A program made the translations under genes and the position numbers. 64,000 nucleotides of DNA from Sphingopyxis sp. H053. Its GTDB lineage: Bacteria > Pseudomonadota > Alphaproteobacteria > Sphingomonadales > Sphingomonadaceae. The stretch lies in the NCBI RefSeq assembly GCF_001468225.1, contig NZ_LNRU01000004.1, positions 124,001-188,000 on the forward strand, read 5' to 3'. The first letter of the stretch is position 1; the number at the start of each line of letters is the position of its first letter. This document shows positions 1 through 9,168 of this stretch, piece after piece. The notes under the pieces were generated by a model. That model was not told where the DNA came from, did no database searches, and saw only the letters and a program-made list of their open reading frames with translations.

Positions 1-483
1 AAGGTGAAGGGGCATGGCTTTTCGTGCCACGCCTGCGTGCTCCGGCCCGAGAGCCGCGGGACGGTGCGGCTGGCGTCGTCCGATGCCGCGGCGGCGCCTG
101 CGATCGATCCGGGCTTTCTGACCGATGCGCGCGATATGGCGACCTTGCGGGCGGGCGTGCGGATGATGCACCGGATCGCGGCGGCACCGCCGCTGGCGGA
201 TTATGCAGGGGCCGACCGCCATCCGGTGGACCTCGACGATGATGCCGCGCTCGACGCGCTGATCCGCAGTCGCGCCGACACCGTCTATCACCCTGTCGGC
301 ACATGCCGGATGGGGAGCGACGCCGATGCCGTGGTCGATCCGACGCTGAAGCTGAACGGCATCGACGGGCTGTGGGTCGCCGATGCGAGCGTCATGCCGC
401 GGCTGGTGTCGGGGAACACCAATGCGCCGAGCATCATGATCGGGGAGCGGGCGGCCGATTTCGTGAAGGCGGCGCTGAACTAG
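1..483 (+). CDS. GMC family oxidoreductase, C-terminal part (cut by window start)
   Basis: This is the C-terminal substrate-binding and active-site part of a glucose-methanol-choline flavoprotein oxidoreductase, which oxidises alcohols with FAD. The reading frame is open to the first base, so the N-terminal FAD domain lies outside the window. The motif [10 protein letters not shown] carries the family's catalytic His, and the stretch [16 protein letters not shown] is the usual C-terminal FAD/active-site segment with its Asn. The substrate cannot be told. The stop overlaps the end of the convergent regulator gene by a few bases. Confidence 0.9.
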   Translation, partial: KVKGHGFSCHACVLRPESRGTVRLASSDAAAAPAIDPGFLTDARDMATLRAGVRMMHRIAAAPPLADYAGADRHPVDLDDDAALDALIRSRADTVYHPVGTCRMGSDADAVVDPTLKLNGIDGLWVADASVMPRLVSGNTNAPSIMIGERAADFVKAALN

Positions 484-1022
484 GCGGTGCACGCTGCGGC
501 CAGCAGCGCGCCGCTTTTCGTGAGGTCATAACGGCTCGCCGGCGGACGCATATCGAGTATTTCGCGCGTCACCAGCCCGTGCTTGCCAAGCGCGGTCAGC
601 CCCTGCGACAGCGCGCGCGGGGTGGCGGGGGTCAGCAGGCGCGACAGTGCGTTGAAGCGGTCGTGGCCCGCGCCGATCCCGACGACGAGCGGAAGTCCCC
701 AGCGCGTCGCGGCACCGGGTGGCAGGTCAATTGCCGCTTGCGCCTCGCTAATCGTTGCGGCGCGTGCGGCGGCGGCGGCGCCGGCTTCGGTCAGGATATA
801 TTCGGGACGGAGCGGGTGGCCGTGACCGGAGTTGCGCGCCACCCAGCCGATCGTCGCCGCGGCCTCCAGCGTGCGCGTGAGGCTGTCGCGCGAGAGTCCG
901 AGGCGGTGGATCAGTTCGACGAAGCGCGCGCCCTTGTGTGCCGCCAGATCGGCGAGCAGCGGCACCAGCCAGCGATGGCTGCCGAGCTGAATCAGCACGG
1001 GGTCGGACGCGGTTGACGGCAT
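480..1022 (-). CDS. Tandem winged-helix (HxlR/MarR-like) transcriptional regulator
   Basis: A 180-residue protein made of two similar halves, each looking like an HxlR/MarR-type winged helix: residues about 8-80 ([17 protein letters not shown], then a recognition-helix-like [13 protein letters not shown]) and about 95-178 ([20 protein letters not shown], then GLVTREI and a YDLTKSGA wing). The family represses nearby genes, often metabolic or detoxification genes. I chose the ATG at 1022 rather than an upstream TTG. No clear Shine-Dalgarno is visible, so it may be leaderless. It is divergent from the VOC gene, which may be its target. The ligand is unknown. Confidence 0.7.
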   Translation of the reverse strand: MPSTASDPVLIQLGSHRWLVPLLADLAAHKGARFVELIHRLGLSRDSLTRTLEAAATIGWVARNSGHGHPLRPEYILTEAGAAAAARAATISEAQAAIDLPPGAATRWGLPLVVGIGAGHDRFNALSRLLTPATPRALSQGLTALGKHGLVTREILDMRPPASRYDLTKSGALLAAACTA

Positions 1023-1118
1023 TTGCAACTAACTATACAAACCAGACCATTGAGGCAAGCGATATGGGCCATGCGATTCTCCGCGCGGCTCGGTGCTTCG
1101 CGAAAAGGGAGGAATGGC

Positions 1119-1493
1119 ATGGCGCTTCAGATCGGATCCGAGCTCACCTGTTCGATGGGGGTCAAGGACATGACCGCGTCGATCGCCTGGTACGAGCGCG
1201 TGATGTTGTGCGAGCTGCTCTACCGCGCCGACGAGCTCGGCTGGTGCGAGCTCAAGACGCCGATGGCGGGGGTGAATATCGGGCTCAGCCAGGTCGAGGC
1301 GGTCGTGCAGGGCGGCGGCGCGACCAATGTGTTCGAGGTGGCTGACATCGAGGAGGCGAAAGTGCATCTCGATGCCGAGGGTGTGCGGCAGGATGGCGAT
1401 ATCCAGCATATTCCGGGGTTGGTGAAATTGCTCACTTTTTACGATCCCGACGGCAACGCCTTCATGTTCTCGCAGTCCGAGATCGCGGCATGA
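1119..1493 (+). CDS. VOC family (glyoxalase/bleomycin resistance-like) protein
   Basis: A 124-residue single-module vicinal-oxygen-chelate protein. The pattern fits the family: an N-terminal beta strand and helix (MGVKDMTASIAWYERVM), a central strand (WCELKTPMAGVNIGL), and a C-terminal FYDPDGNAFMFSQSE, where the DPDGN turn and final Glu are the usual metal-ligand region. The start at 1119 is set by a strong GGGAGG six bases upstream; the longer frame to 1023 has none. It ends in an ATGA overlap with the next gene, so the two are probably co-translated. The substrate is unknown. Confidence 0.85.
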   Translation: MALQIGSELTCSMGVKDMTASIAWYERVMLCELLYRADELGWCELKTPMAGVNIGLSQVEAVVQGGGATNVFEVADIEEAKVHLDAEGVRQDGDIQHIPGLVKLLTFYDPDGNAFMFSQSEIAA

Positions 1494-1969
1494 CATCGCT
1501 CTGGTGGGCGGCGGCGGCGCTGATGGCGCCGGCCGCGCCCGCCGCCGAAGCCCCGTCGCTCGCCGCCTGGCATGGCAGCTGGGCCGGTGAGGGCGAGGCG
1601 TTCGGCAAGCCCGCGACGGCGACGCTCGACATCGCACCGGGCGCGGGCGAGGCGACGACGCTCGCCTATCGTCTGCGCATCGCGGGCACGCCGCCGATCG
1701 CCTATTCGGCCGAGGCGACGTACGCCTTCGACACGAAGGGGCGCGTGCGCGGAAAATGGACCGACAGCTATGGCGGAACGCGCGCGGTGGTCGGCGGGGT
1801 GAATGCGGCGAAATGGTGGACGCATTGGGGCAGCGCCGATGTCGAAATCGGCCGGTCGACTTATGTCCTTGAAGCGGACGGAAGACTCCTCGTCAGCGAT
1901 TCGATTCTGCAGGACGACGGCAGCTGGCGCATCTTCGCCATGCTGCGCTATGCGCGCACAAATCGCTGA
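1490..1969 (+). CDS. Small exported protein of unknown function
   Basis: A 159-residue protein with an N-terminal signal peptide (MTSLWWAAAALMAPAAPAAEA) followed by a beta-rich domain that looks like a small lipocalin or DUF1579-like barrel (HGSWAGEGEAFGKPATATLDI, then LAYRLRI and YTFDTKG-like repeats). This fold call is inference. It starts inside the stop codon of the VOC gene (ATGA), which implies translational coupling. No catalytic motif is evident. Confidence 0.7.
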   Translation: MTSLWWAAAALMAPAAPAAEAPSLAAWHGSWAGEGEAFGKPATATLDIAPGAGEATTLAYRLRIAGTPPIAYSAEATYAFDTKGRVRGKWTDSYGGTRAVVGGVNAAKWWTHWGSADVEIGRSTYVLEADGRLLVSDSILQDDGSWRIFAMLRYARTNR

Positions 1970-2014
1970 AAACTGCCGATTTTGGGCAGCATCTGTGTTG
2001 CGCACAAAAAAAGA

Positions 2015-2038
2015 GGGCCGGGACTTGCGTCCCGGCCC
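2015..2038 (-). terminator. Rho-independent terminator of the TonB receptor gene
   Basis: Perfect 10 bp stem GGGCCGGGAC / GTCCCGGCCC with a 4-base loop. On the minus strand it is followed by a run of T (the A-run at 2005-2012). It lies about 165 bp past the stop of the minus-strand receptor gene, and its stem could also stop plus-strand transcripts. Confidence 0.75.
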
Positions 2039-2201
2039 AGCCTTTCAGGCTCTCCCCTCCTGAAACTGTTGACGCAATGAATGCCATATTAATGTCATGA
2101 TGGGAAGGCTTAAATTGCGGCAATGCTGCGCAAATTTTGTGCAACATTTCAGCGCCTGAAAATGGGCCGGAACGCGTCCGCGCCCGGCCCATCTCTCCCC
2201 G

Positions 2202-4592
2202 TCAGAAGCCCTTGCGAACCGTGACGCCGAAGGTGCGCGGCTGGTTCGTTGCAAAGCCGAGCCGCGCGCGGCCGCCGCGTTCGCGGTCGAAGGCGAGCAG
2301 CGCATTTTCGTCGAGCAGATTGTTTACATAGACCGAGATTTCGAACTCGTTCGGAAACTCGATCCCTGCGCCGAGGTTCACCAGCTGATAATCGGGCAGC
2401 TTGAGGTCGAGCGTCGTCGCCGAACCGATCGGCGCGCCGCCAAAGGTGAAGCCGTGGACGAAGGTCCGCGGGTTGTTTTCCTGATCGCCGGGCTGGGTAT
2501 AGCGGCTGCCGACATGCTGGAAGGATGCGGTGACGAAGGCGTTGGTGTCCGACGACGCATCGATCGGGAAGCTGTAGGTCGCGTTCGCCGCCATCTGGAA
2601 CTTCGGCACCGAGGGCAGGCGGTTGCCCTCGCGGATGCCCTCGATCACCGTCCCGTTCGGGCGTGTGAGCGTCGAATCGAATTCGGCCTCGACATAGCTG
2701 CCCGACAGCCCGAGATCGAGCCCGGTGAACGGGCTGGCCGACAGCTCGACCTCGAGCCCCATCGTATGCGCGTCGGCGTTGAACACGATACGCGACGAGC
2801 AACTGCCGGCATCGGCGGTGACCTGCAGATTGTTGATCTTGGTATAGAAGCCGGCGGCGTTGAAGGTGATGCCACCGAACTGCGCCTTCACCCCGCCTTC
2901 ATAGTTCCACAAGGTTTCGTCGTCGTAGCGCGGGCGGCCGCTGAAGGTCTGCGCGTCGGGGCCGTTCGGCACGCCGCCGTCGCACAGCGGCAGGTTGAGC
3001 GGATCGTTGACGCCGCCGAGGCGGAAGCCCTTCGACGCCTGCGCGTTGAGCGTGATGCCGTCGGCGACATCATAGCTGAGCAGCAAGCGCGGCGAGAAGC
3101 CGGTCGACGAGGTCTTGTCGCGGGCATTGTCGCCGTTGGGGAATAGCCCGCCCGATACGAAACGCCGGCTTTCGTCGAAAGCATAATAACGACCGCCGAG
3201 CGTCGCGGTGAAGGCTTCGGTGAGGTCGTAGCTCAGCTCGCCGAAAATAGCGATCTGCGACAGGTCATAAGGGATGTCGGCGTTATAGGGCGAATCGGGA
3301 CCAAAGCCGTTGGCGAGCGCCGCCGAGGTGCCCGCGCCGAACCTTGCATCGGTGAACACGTCATAACCCGGCGTCGGAAGGCGCTGGGTATAGTCACGTT
3401 TGACGTTGGCATAATAGCCGCCGACGAGCCACTGGAAGGGGCCGGTTCCCGCCGAGTTCACCCGCAATTCCTGCGTGAATTGCTTGACGCCTGTGGTGTC
3501 GACAAGGTTCGAGGGCAACAATATGCCCGCAACCGGAAAACCGAGGTCGGCCGAAACGCTGCCCGTCAGCGCGCTCGCGTCGCGGCTGACGAGGATGTCG
3601 CGATCGGTGTAGGTCGTCACCGACGTCACGCCGATCACGTCACCATCATAGCTCATTGTCAGGTCGAAGAGCTTGACCTCATCCTCGAACGCCTCGTCGA
3701 GCAGCAGATATTGCTGGCGTTCCTTGAAGGTCACCTGCGGCCGCGTCGTCGTGAACTGGTTGGCGAAGAGGTTATAGACCTCCTGCCGGTTGAAGCCGTC
3801 GGTCTTGACCTTTTGATAGACGAAGCGCGGGGTGATCGACAGATTCTCGGCAGGTTTCCACAGCAGCGAGAAGCGCCCGCCATAGCGTTCGCCGCTGTTG
3901 ACGTCCTCGCTCTCGCCGCCGCCTTCGCGCAGCGCATTAATGAAGCCCGCGTAACGCGTATAATAGCCGACCGCGCGCATCGCGAGATTGGGGCTCAATG
4001 GCAGGTTGATCGCGCCCTTGAGGTGGCCGCCGAAATCGTCGCCGTCGACGAGGTTCACATTGCCTTCGACCTTGCCCTCGATGCCGTCGAGATTGGGCTG
4101 GTTGGTAATGTAGCGGAGCGTGCCACCGACCGAACCCGATCCGAAGAGCGTGCCCTGCGGCCCGCGCAGCGTCTCGACGCGGTTGAGGTCGAACAGGTCG
4201 AGGTCGGGGGTGAAGAGCGACAGCGAGACGACCGATTCGTCGAGATAGACGCCAACCTGTTCCTTCACGCCCGGCTGGTCGCGCGCGATCTGGCCCGCCG
4301 AGACGCCGCGCACCGACACCTGGCTTTGCCCGGGCCCGAGATTCTGGACCGTCAGGCCCGCGACGTTGCGCGACAGATCCTCGACCGTACTCGCGTTTGC
4401 GCGCTCGATCGCCTGTTCGGTCTGCGCGTTGATCGAAAAGGGAACGTCCTGCAGGCTCGCGTCGCGCTTGGTCGCGGTGACGATAATCTCGTTGCCGTCA
4501 TAGCTGTTCGCAGGCGCGTCCTGCGCCACTGCCGGGGTGCTTGCAAGCGCAAGGCACGACAAGCCCGCGAGCATAGATGCTCGTGCATTCAT
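2202..4592 (-). CDS. TonB-dependent outer membrane receptor
   Basis: A 796-residue outer membrane receptor importing an unidentified substrate with energy from TonB-ExbBD. Visible in order: a signal peptide (MNARASMLAGLSCLALAS to AVAQ); a TonB box region (EIIVTATKRDASLQDVPFS, typical of sphingomonad receptors); a plug domain with QSQVSVRGVSAGQIARDQPG and RVETLRGPQGTLFGSGSVGG; a long beta-barrel; and a C-terminal YVNNLLDENALL segment ending in VTVRKGF with the expected terminal Phe. The start at 4592 has AGGAGGAGG seven bases upstream. An upstream in-frame ATG would add about 78 residues ahead of the signal peptide and is rejected. No FecI/FecR pair is adjacent. Confidence 0.92.
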   Translation of the reverse strand: MNARASMLAGLSCLALASTPAVAQDAPANSYDGNEIIVTATKRDASLQDVPFSINAQTEQAIERANASTVEDLSRNVAGLTVQNLGPGQSQVSVRGVSAGQIARDQPGVKEQVGVYLDESVVSLSLFTPDLDLFDLNRVETLRGPQGTLFGSGSVGGTLRYITNQPNLDGIEGKVEGNVNLVDGDDFGGHLKGAINLPLSPNLAMRAVGYYTRYAGFINALREGGGESEDVNSGERYGGRFSLLWKPAENLSITPRFVYQKVKTDGFNRQEVYNLFANQFTTTRPQVTFKERQQYLLLDEAFEDEVKLFDLTMSYDGDVIGVTSVTTYTDRDILVSRDASALTGSVSADLGFPVAGILLPSNLVDTTGVKQFTQELRVNSAGTGPFQWLVGGYYANVKRDYTQRLPTPGYDVFTDARFGAGTSAALANGFGPDSPYNADIPYDLSQIAIFGELSYDLTEAFTATLGGRYYAFDESRRFVSGGLFPNGDNARDKTSSTGFSPRLLLSYDVADGITLNAQASKGFRLGGVNDPLNLPLCDGGVPNGPDAQTFSGRPRYDDETLWNYEGGVKAQFGGITFNAAGFYTKINNLQVTADAGSCSSRIVFNADAHTMGLEVELSASPFTGLDLGLSGSYVEAEFDSTLTRPNGTVIEGIREGNRLPSVPKFQMAANATYSFPIDASSDTNAFVTASFQHVGSRYTQPGDQENNPRTFVHGFTFGGAPIGSATTLDLKLPDYQLVNLGAGIEFPNEFEISVYVNNLLDENALLAFDRERGGRARLGFATNQPRTFGVTVRKGF

Positions 4593-4786
4593 GATAATCC
4601 TCCTCCTGATGGCCAATCTACGCTGGTCCGGGCGGGAGGGTGCGCTTCTTGTTTCCATTACGCAATGGCGCATGAATATTGCGCGAAATAAAGGCCGGGA
4701 CATGTTGCGCGCCAGCCACAGTAAGAAAATGACAAAAATGGACGGGACTGTGCCCCGCGCTCGCGGCCGTTCCCGCCACAAAAAAA

Positions 4787-4808
4787 GGCCGGGACCTGTG
4801 TCCCGGCC
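4787..4808 (-). terminator. Second terminator-like hairpin downstream of amtB
   Basis: Stem GGCCGGGAC / GTCCCGGCC with a 4-base loop. On the minus strand it is followed by seven T (A-run at 4780-4786). It resembles the hairpin at 2015-2038 in sequence. Confidence 0.6.
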
Positions 4809-4838
4809 CGTGGCCGTTCGGGCCACAAACTTAAAAAA

Positions 4839-4861
4839 TGGCCGGGGGCAAGCCCCGGCCA
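4839..4861 (-). terminator. Terminator of glnK-amtB
   Basis: Nine-base-pair stem TGGCCGGGG / CCCCGGCCA, followed on the minus strand by six T (A-run at 4833-4838). It lies 85 bp past the amtB stop. Confidence 0.75.
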
Positions 4862-4945
4862 GTGGTTCGCAGGAGGAACCTCGGTAGGATCCCGCCGCCG
4901 CCGTTTGAAAGGAGAGAGACGTACGGCGACGGGTATCCTGTCTCG

Positions 4946-6295
4946 TCAGTAGTTGTAGGCGCGCTCCCCATGTTCGCCGAGGTCGAGCCCTTCGCGTTCG
5001 ACCTCTTCCGAAACGCGGAGGCCGGTGAGCAGCTTGGCGACATAGATGGCGATGACGGTGCCGACGCTGGCCCAGACGATCGTCGCGGCAACCGCCGAAA
5101 TCTGAGTCACGAGCTGCGGTCCGATCGCAAAATCGTCGCCGCCGGGGCCGCCGAGGCTGGGGGCATAGACGATCGCGGTGCCGATCGCGCCGACGATGCC
5201 GCCGACGCCGTGGATGCCGAAGGCGTCGAGCGAGTCGTCATAGCCGAGTTTGGGCTTGAGCACCGTCACCGCATAGAAGGCGATGAGCGAGGCGACCGCG
5301 CCGAGGACGATGGCGCCGAACGGCCCCGAATTGCCCGCCGCCGGGGTCACCGCGACGAGGCCGGCGATGATGCCCGAGCAGAAGCCGAGCGCCGAGGGCT
5401 TATGGCCCGCGAGCTTTTCGGCGAGCATCCAGAACAGCGCGGCCGAGGCAGTCGCGACGAAGGTGTTGATCATCGCGAGCGCGGCCGAGCCATTGGCTTC
5501 GAGCGCCGAGCCGGCGTTGAAGCCGAACCAGCCCACCCACAGCATGCCGGTGCCGACCATCGTGAGGGTCAGCGAGTGCGGCGCCATGATTTCTTTCTGG
5601 TAGCCGATGCGCTTGCCGAGGATCATCGCGGCGACGAGCGCCGAGACACCCGCGTTGATGTGCACGACGGTGCCGCCGGCGAAATCGAGCGCGCCCATTT
5701 CGAAGAAGAGGCCGCCCGCCGCCCACACCATGTGCGCGATGGGGAAATAGACGATCGTCAGCCAGATCGCGCCGAACACCATCACCGCCGAGAATTTCAT
5801 GCGTTCGACGACCGATCCGAGGACCAGCGCGAGGGTGATCGCGGCAAAGGTCATCTGGAAGCTGATGAACACATATTCGGGCAGCTTGAAGCCGTCGCTG
5901 AACGTGTCGGCGAGGCTGTCGGGCGTGACACCGGCGAGGAAGAATTTGCCCCAGGCGATGAAGGCATTGCCCTCGGGACCAAAGGCGAGGCCGTAGCCAT
6001 AGATCACCCAGATGATCATCGCGAGGCAGGCGGCCGCGCCGATCTGCGTCATCGTCGACAGCATATTCTTGGTGCGCGTCAGACCGCCGTAGAAGAGCGC
6101 GAGGCCCGGCAGGATCATCAGGAGCACGAGCACGGTCGAGGTCATCATCCAGGCGGTGTCGCCCTTGTCGACCACGGCCGCGACCACCGGTTCGGGTGCC
6201 GCCGCGGCGACTTCCTGCGCCCAGGCGGGCAGCGCGGCGAACAGCGAGAGGCCGACGGCCCCGGCGCCCGCCGCAAATTTCTTTGCGAACGTCAT
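4946..6295 (-). CDS. amtB: Ammonium transporter
   Basis: A 449-residue inner-membrane Amt/Rh ammonium channel. A cleavable signal-like segment (MTFAKKFAAGAGAVGLSLFA to AWAQ) precedes about 11 membrane helices. Family motifs are present: DTAWMMTSTVLVLLMILPGL, FAGGTVVHINAGVSALVAA (with the pore His), WVGWFGFNAGSAL, and DDSLDAFGIHGVGGIVG (second pore His). The start is set by alignment to the family and lies 17 bases after the glnK stop. It is the second gene of a glnK-amtB operon, so it should be made under nitrogen limitation and blocked by GlnK when ammonium is plentiful. Confidence 0.95.
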   Translation of the reverse strand: MTFAKKFAAGAGAVGLSLFAALPAWAQEVAAAAPEPVVAAVVDKGDTAWMMTSTVLVLLMILPGLALFYGGLTRTKNMLSTMTQIGAAACLAMIIWVIYGYGLAFGPEGNAFIAWGKFFLAGVTPDSLADTFSDGFKLPEYVFISFQMTFAAITLALVLGSVVERMKFSAVMVFGAIWLTIVYFPIAHMVWAAGGLFFEMGALDFAGGTVVHINAGVSALVAAMILGKRIGYQKEIMAPHSLTLTMVGTGMLWVGWFGFNAGSALEANGSAALAMINTFVATASAALFWMLAEKLAGHKPSALGFCSGIIAGLVAVTPAAGNSGPFGAIVLGAVASLIAFYAVTVLKPKLGYDDSLDAFGIHGVGGIVGAIGTAIVYAPSLGGPGGDDFAIGPQLVTQISAVAATIVWASVGTVIAIYVAKLLTGLRVSEEVEREGLDLGEHGERAYNY

Positions 6296-6312
6296 GTTTT
6301 CCCCCTTCGTCA

Positions 6313-6723
<411 letters not shown>

Positions 6724-6794
6724 TTAACATTTTGTGACGGCGTGAGCGGTGTAAGCGACCTATTCGGTCGTTCGGTGGGCAGGGAAGGCAGCGT

Positions 6795-6815
6795 ATTGCC
6801 TAAAATTTGGGCAAT
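6795..6815. promoter_or_regulatory. Near-perfect palindrome, candidate NtrC enhancer site
   Basis: ATTGCCTAAA-A-TTTGGGCAAT has arms matching at 9 of 10 positions. It sits about 100 bp upstream of the sigma-54 promoter of glnK, which is where an NtrC-type activator would bind. The assignment to NtrC is inferred from position and symmetry. Confidence 0.45.
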
Positions 6816-6818
6816 GGC

Positions 6819-6895
6819 CGTCGCGCCCGCGAAGGCGGGGGCCGCAGTCTGCCTTGCGTAACATCTCTCGCGGCCCCCGCCTCCGCGGGGGCGAC
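6819..6895. repeat. REP-like intergenic palindrome
   Basis: Two imperfect arms of about 27 bp (6819-6845 and 6869-6895) begin CGTCGCGCCCGCG and end CGCGGGGGCGACG. It lies between glnK and the end of the next minus-strand gene. Similar palindromes framed by CGTC...GACG occur at 9026 and 11005. Confidence 0.6.
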
Positions 6896-6900
6896 GGTTT

Positions 6901-7599
6901 CTACTCCGCTGCCTTGAATCGCGCCCAGATCGGCAGATGGTCCGACGCGCGTGCCGCGAGCGCGCTCTGGTGGACGCCCGCCTCGACGGCTTCGAGGTCG
7001 GGGGTCGCGAAAATACGATCCAGCTTTGCGACCGGGCGGCGGCTGTGGAAGCTGTGGCCGGTGTCGACAAGCCGGTGGCGCTCGCCGAAATCGGCGAGGC
7101 AGCCGCCGCGCGGCCGCCATTCGTTGCAATCGCCCATCAGGATCGTCGGCAGTTCCTCGCCCTCGGCGACATGGTTCAGGATCGCGCGCGCCTGCTGGCG
7201 GCGGCGCAGCCCCGAAATGTCGAGATGCATGCCGACGACGCGGAGCCGCGTATCGCCGATGCGCACCGTCGCCGCGACGGCGCCGCGCGGCTCGAGCGTC
7301 GGCAAATGGAGCGCGTGGCTTTCCTCGACCACGGCGCCCTTGCGCACGAGCAGCGCGTTGCCGTGCCAGCCGATCGCATAGGGACGGCCGCTGAGCAGGT
7401 CGACCGGGACATAATCGCTATGGTCCTCGAACATATGCGGCGGGATCGCGCTCGCGCGCGTGCCGAAACGGCGGTCGGCCTCCTGCAGCGCGACGATATC
7501 GGCGTCGAGCTCGCCGAGCACCGACAGCACCCGGCCCGGGTCGCGGCGCCGGTCGAGCCCGATGCCCTTGCGCATATTGTAACTGGCGACCTTGATCAT
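6901..7599 (-). CDS. Endonuclease/exonuclease/phosphatase family protein
   Basis: A 232-residue EEP-fold metal-dependent phosphodiesterase. Family motifs: VASYNMRKG (first Asn), DIVALQEADRR (metal Glu), VVGMHLDISG, ILMGDCNEW (catalytic Asp-x-Asn), and ASDHLPIWARF (final Asp-His). There is no signal peptide, so it is probably cytoplasmic. The family covers nucleases, lipid phosphatases and others, and the substrate cannot be named. It is followed on the same strand, upstream, by small genes. Confidence 0.88.
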   Translation of the reverse strand: MIKVASYNMRKGIGLDRRRDPGRVLSVLGELDADIVALQEADRRFGTRASAIPPHMFEDHSDYVPVDLLSGRPYAIGWHGNALLVRKGAVVEESHALHLPTLEPRGAVAATVRIGDTRLRVVGMHLDISGLRRRQQARAILNHVAEGEELPTILMGDCNEWRPRGGCLADFGERHRLVDTGHSFHSRRPVAKLDRIFATPDLEAVEAGVHQSALAARASDHLPIWARFKAAE

Positions 7600-7617
7600 G
7601 ACGTGTTTTTCAAGCGC

Positions 7618-7848
7618 TCAGGCCGCGTTTCCGTTCCCGCCGGACTCGAATTCGGCGATCAGCGCCTGCGCCTCGTCCAAATCCTCGTCGAGCACCATGA
7701 TGCGGACGGGGATGAGCAGCCCGACGCTTTCGGCGATGTTCATGCCCGCATCGAAGCACACCGCATGGACGCCGGCGCTCTCGAGCCGGCCGCGCAGCAG
7801 CTCGGCCTCGGCGCCGTTGGGAAGGCGCACCAGCTCGACCAATGGCAT
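7618..7848 (-). CDS. DUF2007-type small protein
   Basis: A 76-residue protein starting MPLVELVRLPNGAEAELLRG and ending near DEAQALIAEFES. It fits the DUF2007 (putative signal-transducing) family, a short ferredoxin-like fold seen alone or fused to other domains. The start is fixed by a TGATG overlap with the upstream oxidase gene. Its function is unknown. Confidence 0.75.
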   Translation of the reverse strand: MPLVELVRLPNGAEAELLRGRLESAGVHAVCFDAGMNIAESVGLLIPVRIMVLDEDLDEAQALIAEFESGGNGNAA

Positions 7849-8408
7849 CAGGCGTCGCCCGCGATGAAACGGTCGGTCGGGCGCGTCGGCAGGCCGTCGA
7901 TGCTTCGGTCGCGTTCCTTGAATTTTTCGACCCACAGCGTGCGGTCGGCCTGGCGGTGATATTTTTGCAGCGTGTCGCGCTCGTGCTGCAATTCCATCAT
8001 CGGTACGCCCCAGCCGCAGCTCGTCTGTACGCTGTCGATATCGATCACGAAGATCTGGCGTGTGCCGGGAAGCAGGGTGAAGTTTGCGGCGAGCGCGTCC
8101 CACTCGGCATCCTGCGGCAGCACGGGGCGGCCGCGGCCATAGATGCGCAGGATCAATGCCGTGCGATCGAAGGCGCAGAACATGATCGTGATGCGCCCGT
8201 CGGCGGCAAGATGCGCGTGCGTCTCGTTGCCCGATCCGCCAAGGTCGAGATAGGCGACCTGCGCGTCCGAAAGGACTTTGAAGCTGTCGGCATAGCCCTT
8301 GGGCGACAGGTTGATGCGCGCATCGGCGGCGGCCGTCGCGGTGAAAAAGACCGGCTGTTTTTCGATAAAGGCGATATGCTTGTCAGTCAGCGTATCGGTG
8401 AATTCCAT
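7848..8408 (-). CDS. Pyridoxamine 5'-phosphate oxidase-family protein
   Basis: A 186-residue split-barrel flavin-binding protein. It contains FFTATAAADARINLSPKGY, typical of the PNPOx-like family, then LGGSGNETHAHLAADGRITI and a C-terminal CGWGVPMMEL. The family binds FMN or F420-like cofactors or haem, and members like this one are usually general oxidoreductases rather than true PdxH. It overlaps the DUF2007 gene, so the two are probably one operon. Confidence 0.85.
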   Translation of the reverse strand: MEFTDTLTDKHIAFIEKQPVFFTATAAADARINLSPKGYADSFKVLSDAQVAYLDLGGSGNETHAHLAADGRITIMFCAFDRTALILRIYGRGRPVLPQDAEWDALAANFTLLPGTRQIFVIDIDSVQTSCGWGVPMMELQHERDTLQKYHRQADRTLWVEKFKERDRSIDGLPTRPTDRFIAGDA

Positions 8409-8436
8409 GACTGTTCTCCGTATCGCGCCAGCCCTA

Positions 8437-9024
8437 TCACCAATTCCTGCCCTCTTCTATCGCGGCTTCCTCGTCGGCGCGGGTGGCGCGGCCGAGGGCC
8501 TCGTTGCGATGCGGAAAGCGGCCGAAGCGGTCGACGATGTCGAAATGCTTTTGCGCATAATCCTGGAACATCGGGGCGTCGAACTGGGCGAACAGGCGCA
8601 GCGATTCGCGTTGGTCGTCCATATTCTCACTATGCTGGAAGGGCAGGCAGGCGAATTGGCGCCGCTCGTCGGGCCAGTTTTCGTGCCAGCCGCGCGCGAC
8701 GATGCCGCGCGCGATCGCGCGGGCGAGATCGTCGGTCGCGAAGGCGTCGGCGTGACCGCGATAGATGTTGCGCGGCACCTGATCGAACAGGATCGTCGCG
8801 GCGAGCGCGGTGTCGGGATCGGTGAGGAAGGCTTCGGCGGGCTGCGAGCGCAAGGCGTCGTGCCAGCCTTCTGCCAGGTCGCGGACGGCATCGTCGAATT
8901 CGGTGCCGCCGCCGTACCAGTCGTCCATGCCATGCTCGTCAAACCAGAAGGCGAGGAGTTGCTGCGCCCAGTCGGCGGGGGGCGGGGCGTTTTCGTTTTC
9001 GGCCAAGGTCTTTGTTCCCATCAA
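8437..9024 (-). CDS. DUF924 family protein
   Basis: A 195-residue all-helical protein of the DUF924 (TPR-like) family. Diagnostic segments are LLAFWFDEHGMDDWYGG, ATILFDQVPRNIYRG, and FACLPFQHSENMDDQ. No enzyme activity is established for the family. It lies 28 bases upstream of the oxidase-family gene on the same strand and may be transcribed with it. The start at MMGTKTL is the plausible one; a second Met follows directly. Confidence 0.88.
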   Translation of the reverse strand: MMGTKTLAENENAPPPADWAQQLLAFWFDEHGMDDWYGGGTEFDDAVRDLAEGWHDALRSQPAEAFLTDPDTALAATILFDQVPRNIYRGHADAFATDDLARAIARGIVARGWHENWPDERRQFACLPFQHSENMDDQRESLRLFAQFDAPMFQDYAQKHFDIVDRFGRFPHRNEALGRATRADEEAAIEEGRNW

Positions 9025-9025
9025 G

Positions 9026-9127
9026 CGTCATCCCGGCGAAGGGTGTTCAGAGGCACGTGACTCTGAAACCGGATCTCGACGTAACGGTTTGACGCAACGT
9101 GGAGATCCCGGCCTTCGCCGGGACGAC
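9026..9127. repeat. REP-like intergenic palindrome
   Basis: The left arm CGTCATCCCGGCGAAGG (from 9026) pairs with CCTTCGCCGGGACGACG (ending about 9127), enclosing a 60-base spacer. It belongs to the same type as the palindromes at 6819 and 11005. Confidence 0.6.
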
Positions 9128-9168
9128 GACTTTAATGTGGATCGAAGGGCGCGCAACCGCGCCCGAGC

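Larger units (their letters stand above)
4593..4945. other. Intergenic region with several hairpins, no gene seen
   Basis: This 353 bp gap holds the receptor's promoter region and at least three GC-rich hairpins, at 4787-4808, 4810-4826 and 4839-4861. All look like terminators for minus-strand transcription coming from amtB. I see no coding sequence. Confidence 0.6.

Noticed and set aside
3480..4691. 403-codon plus-strand frame
   Set aside because: Antisense to the TonB receptor, no ribosome site, shadow composition.
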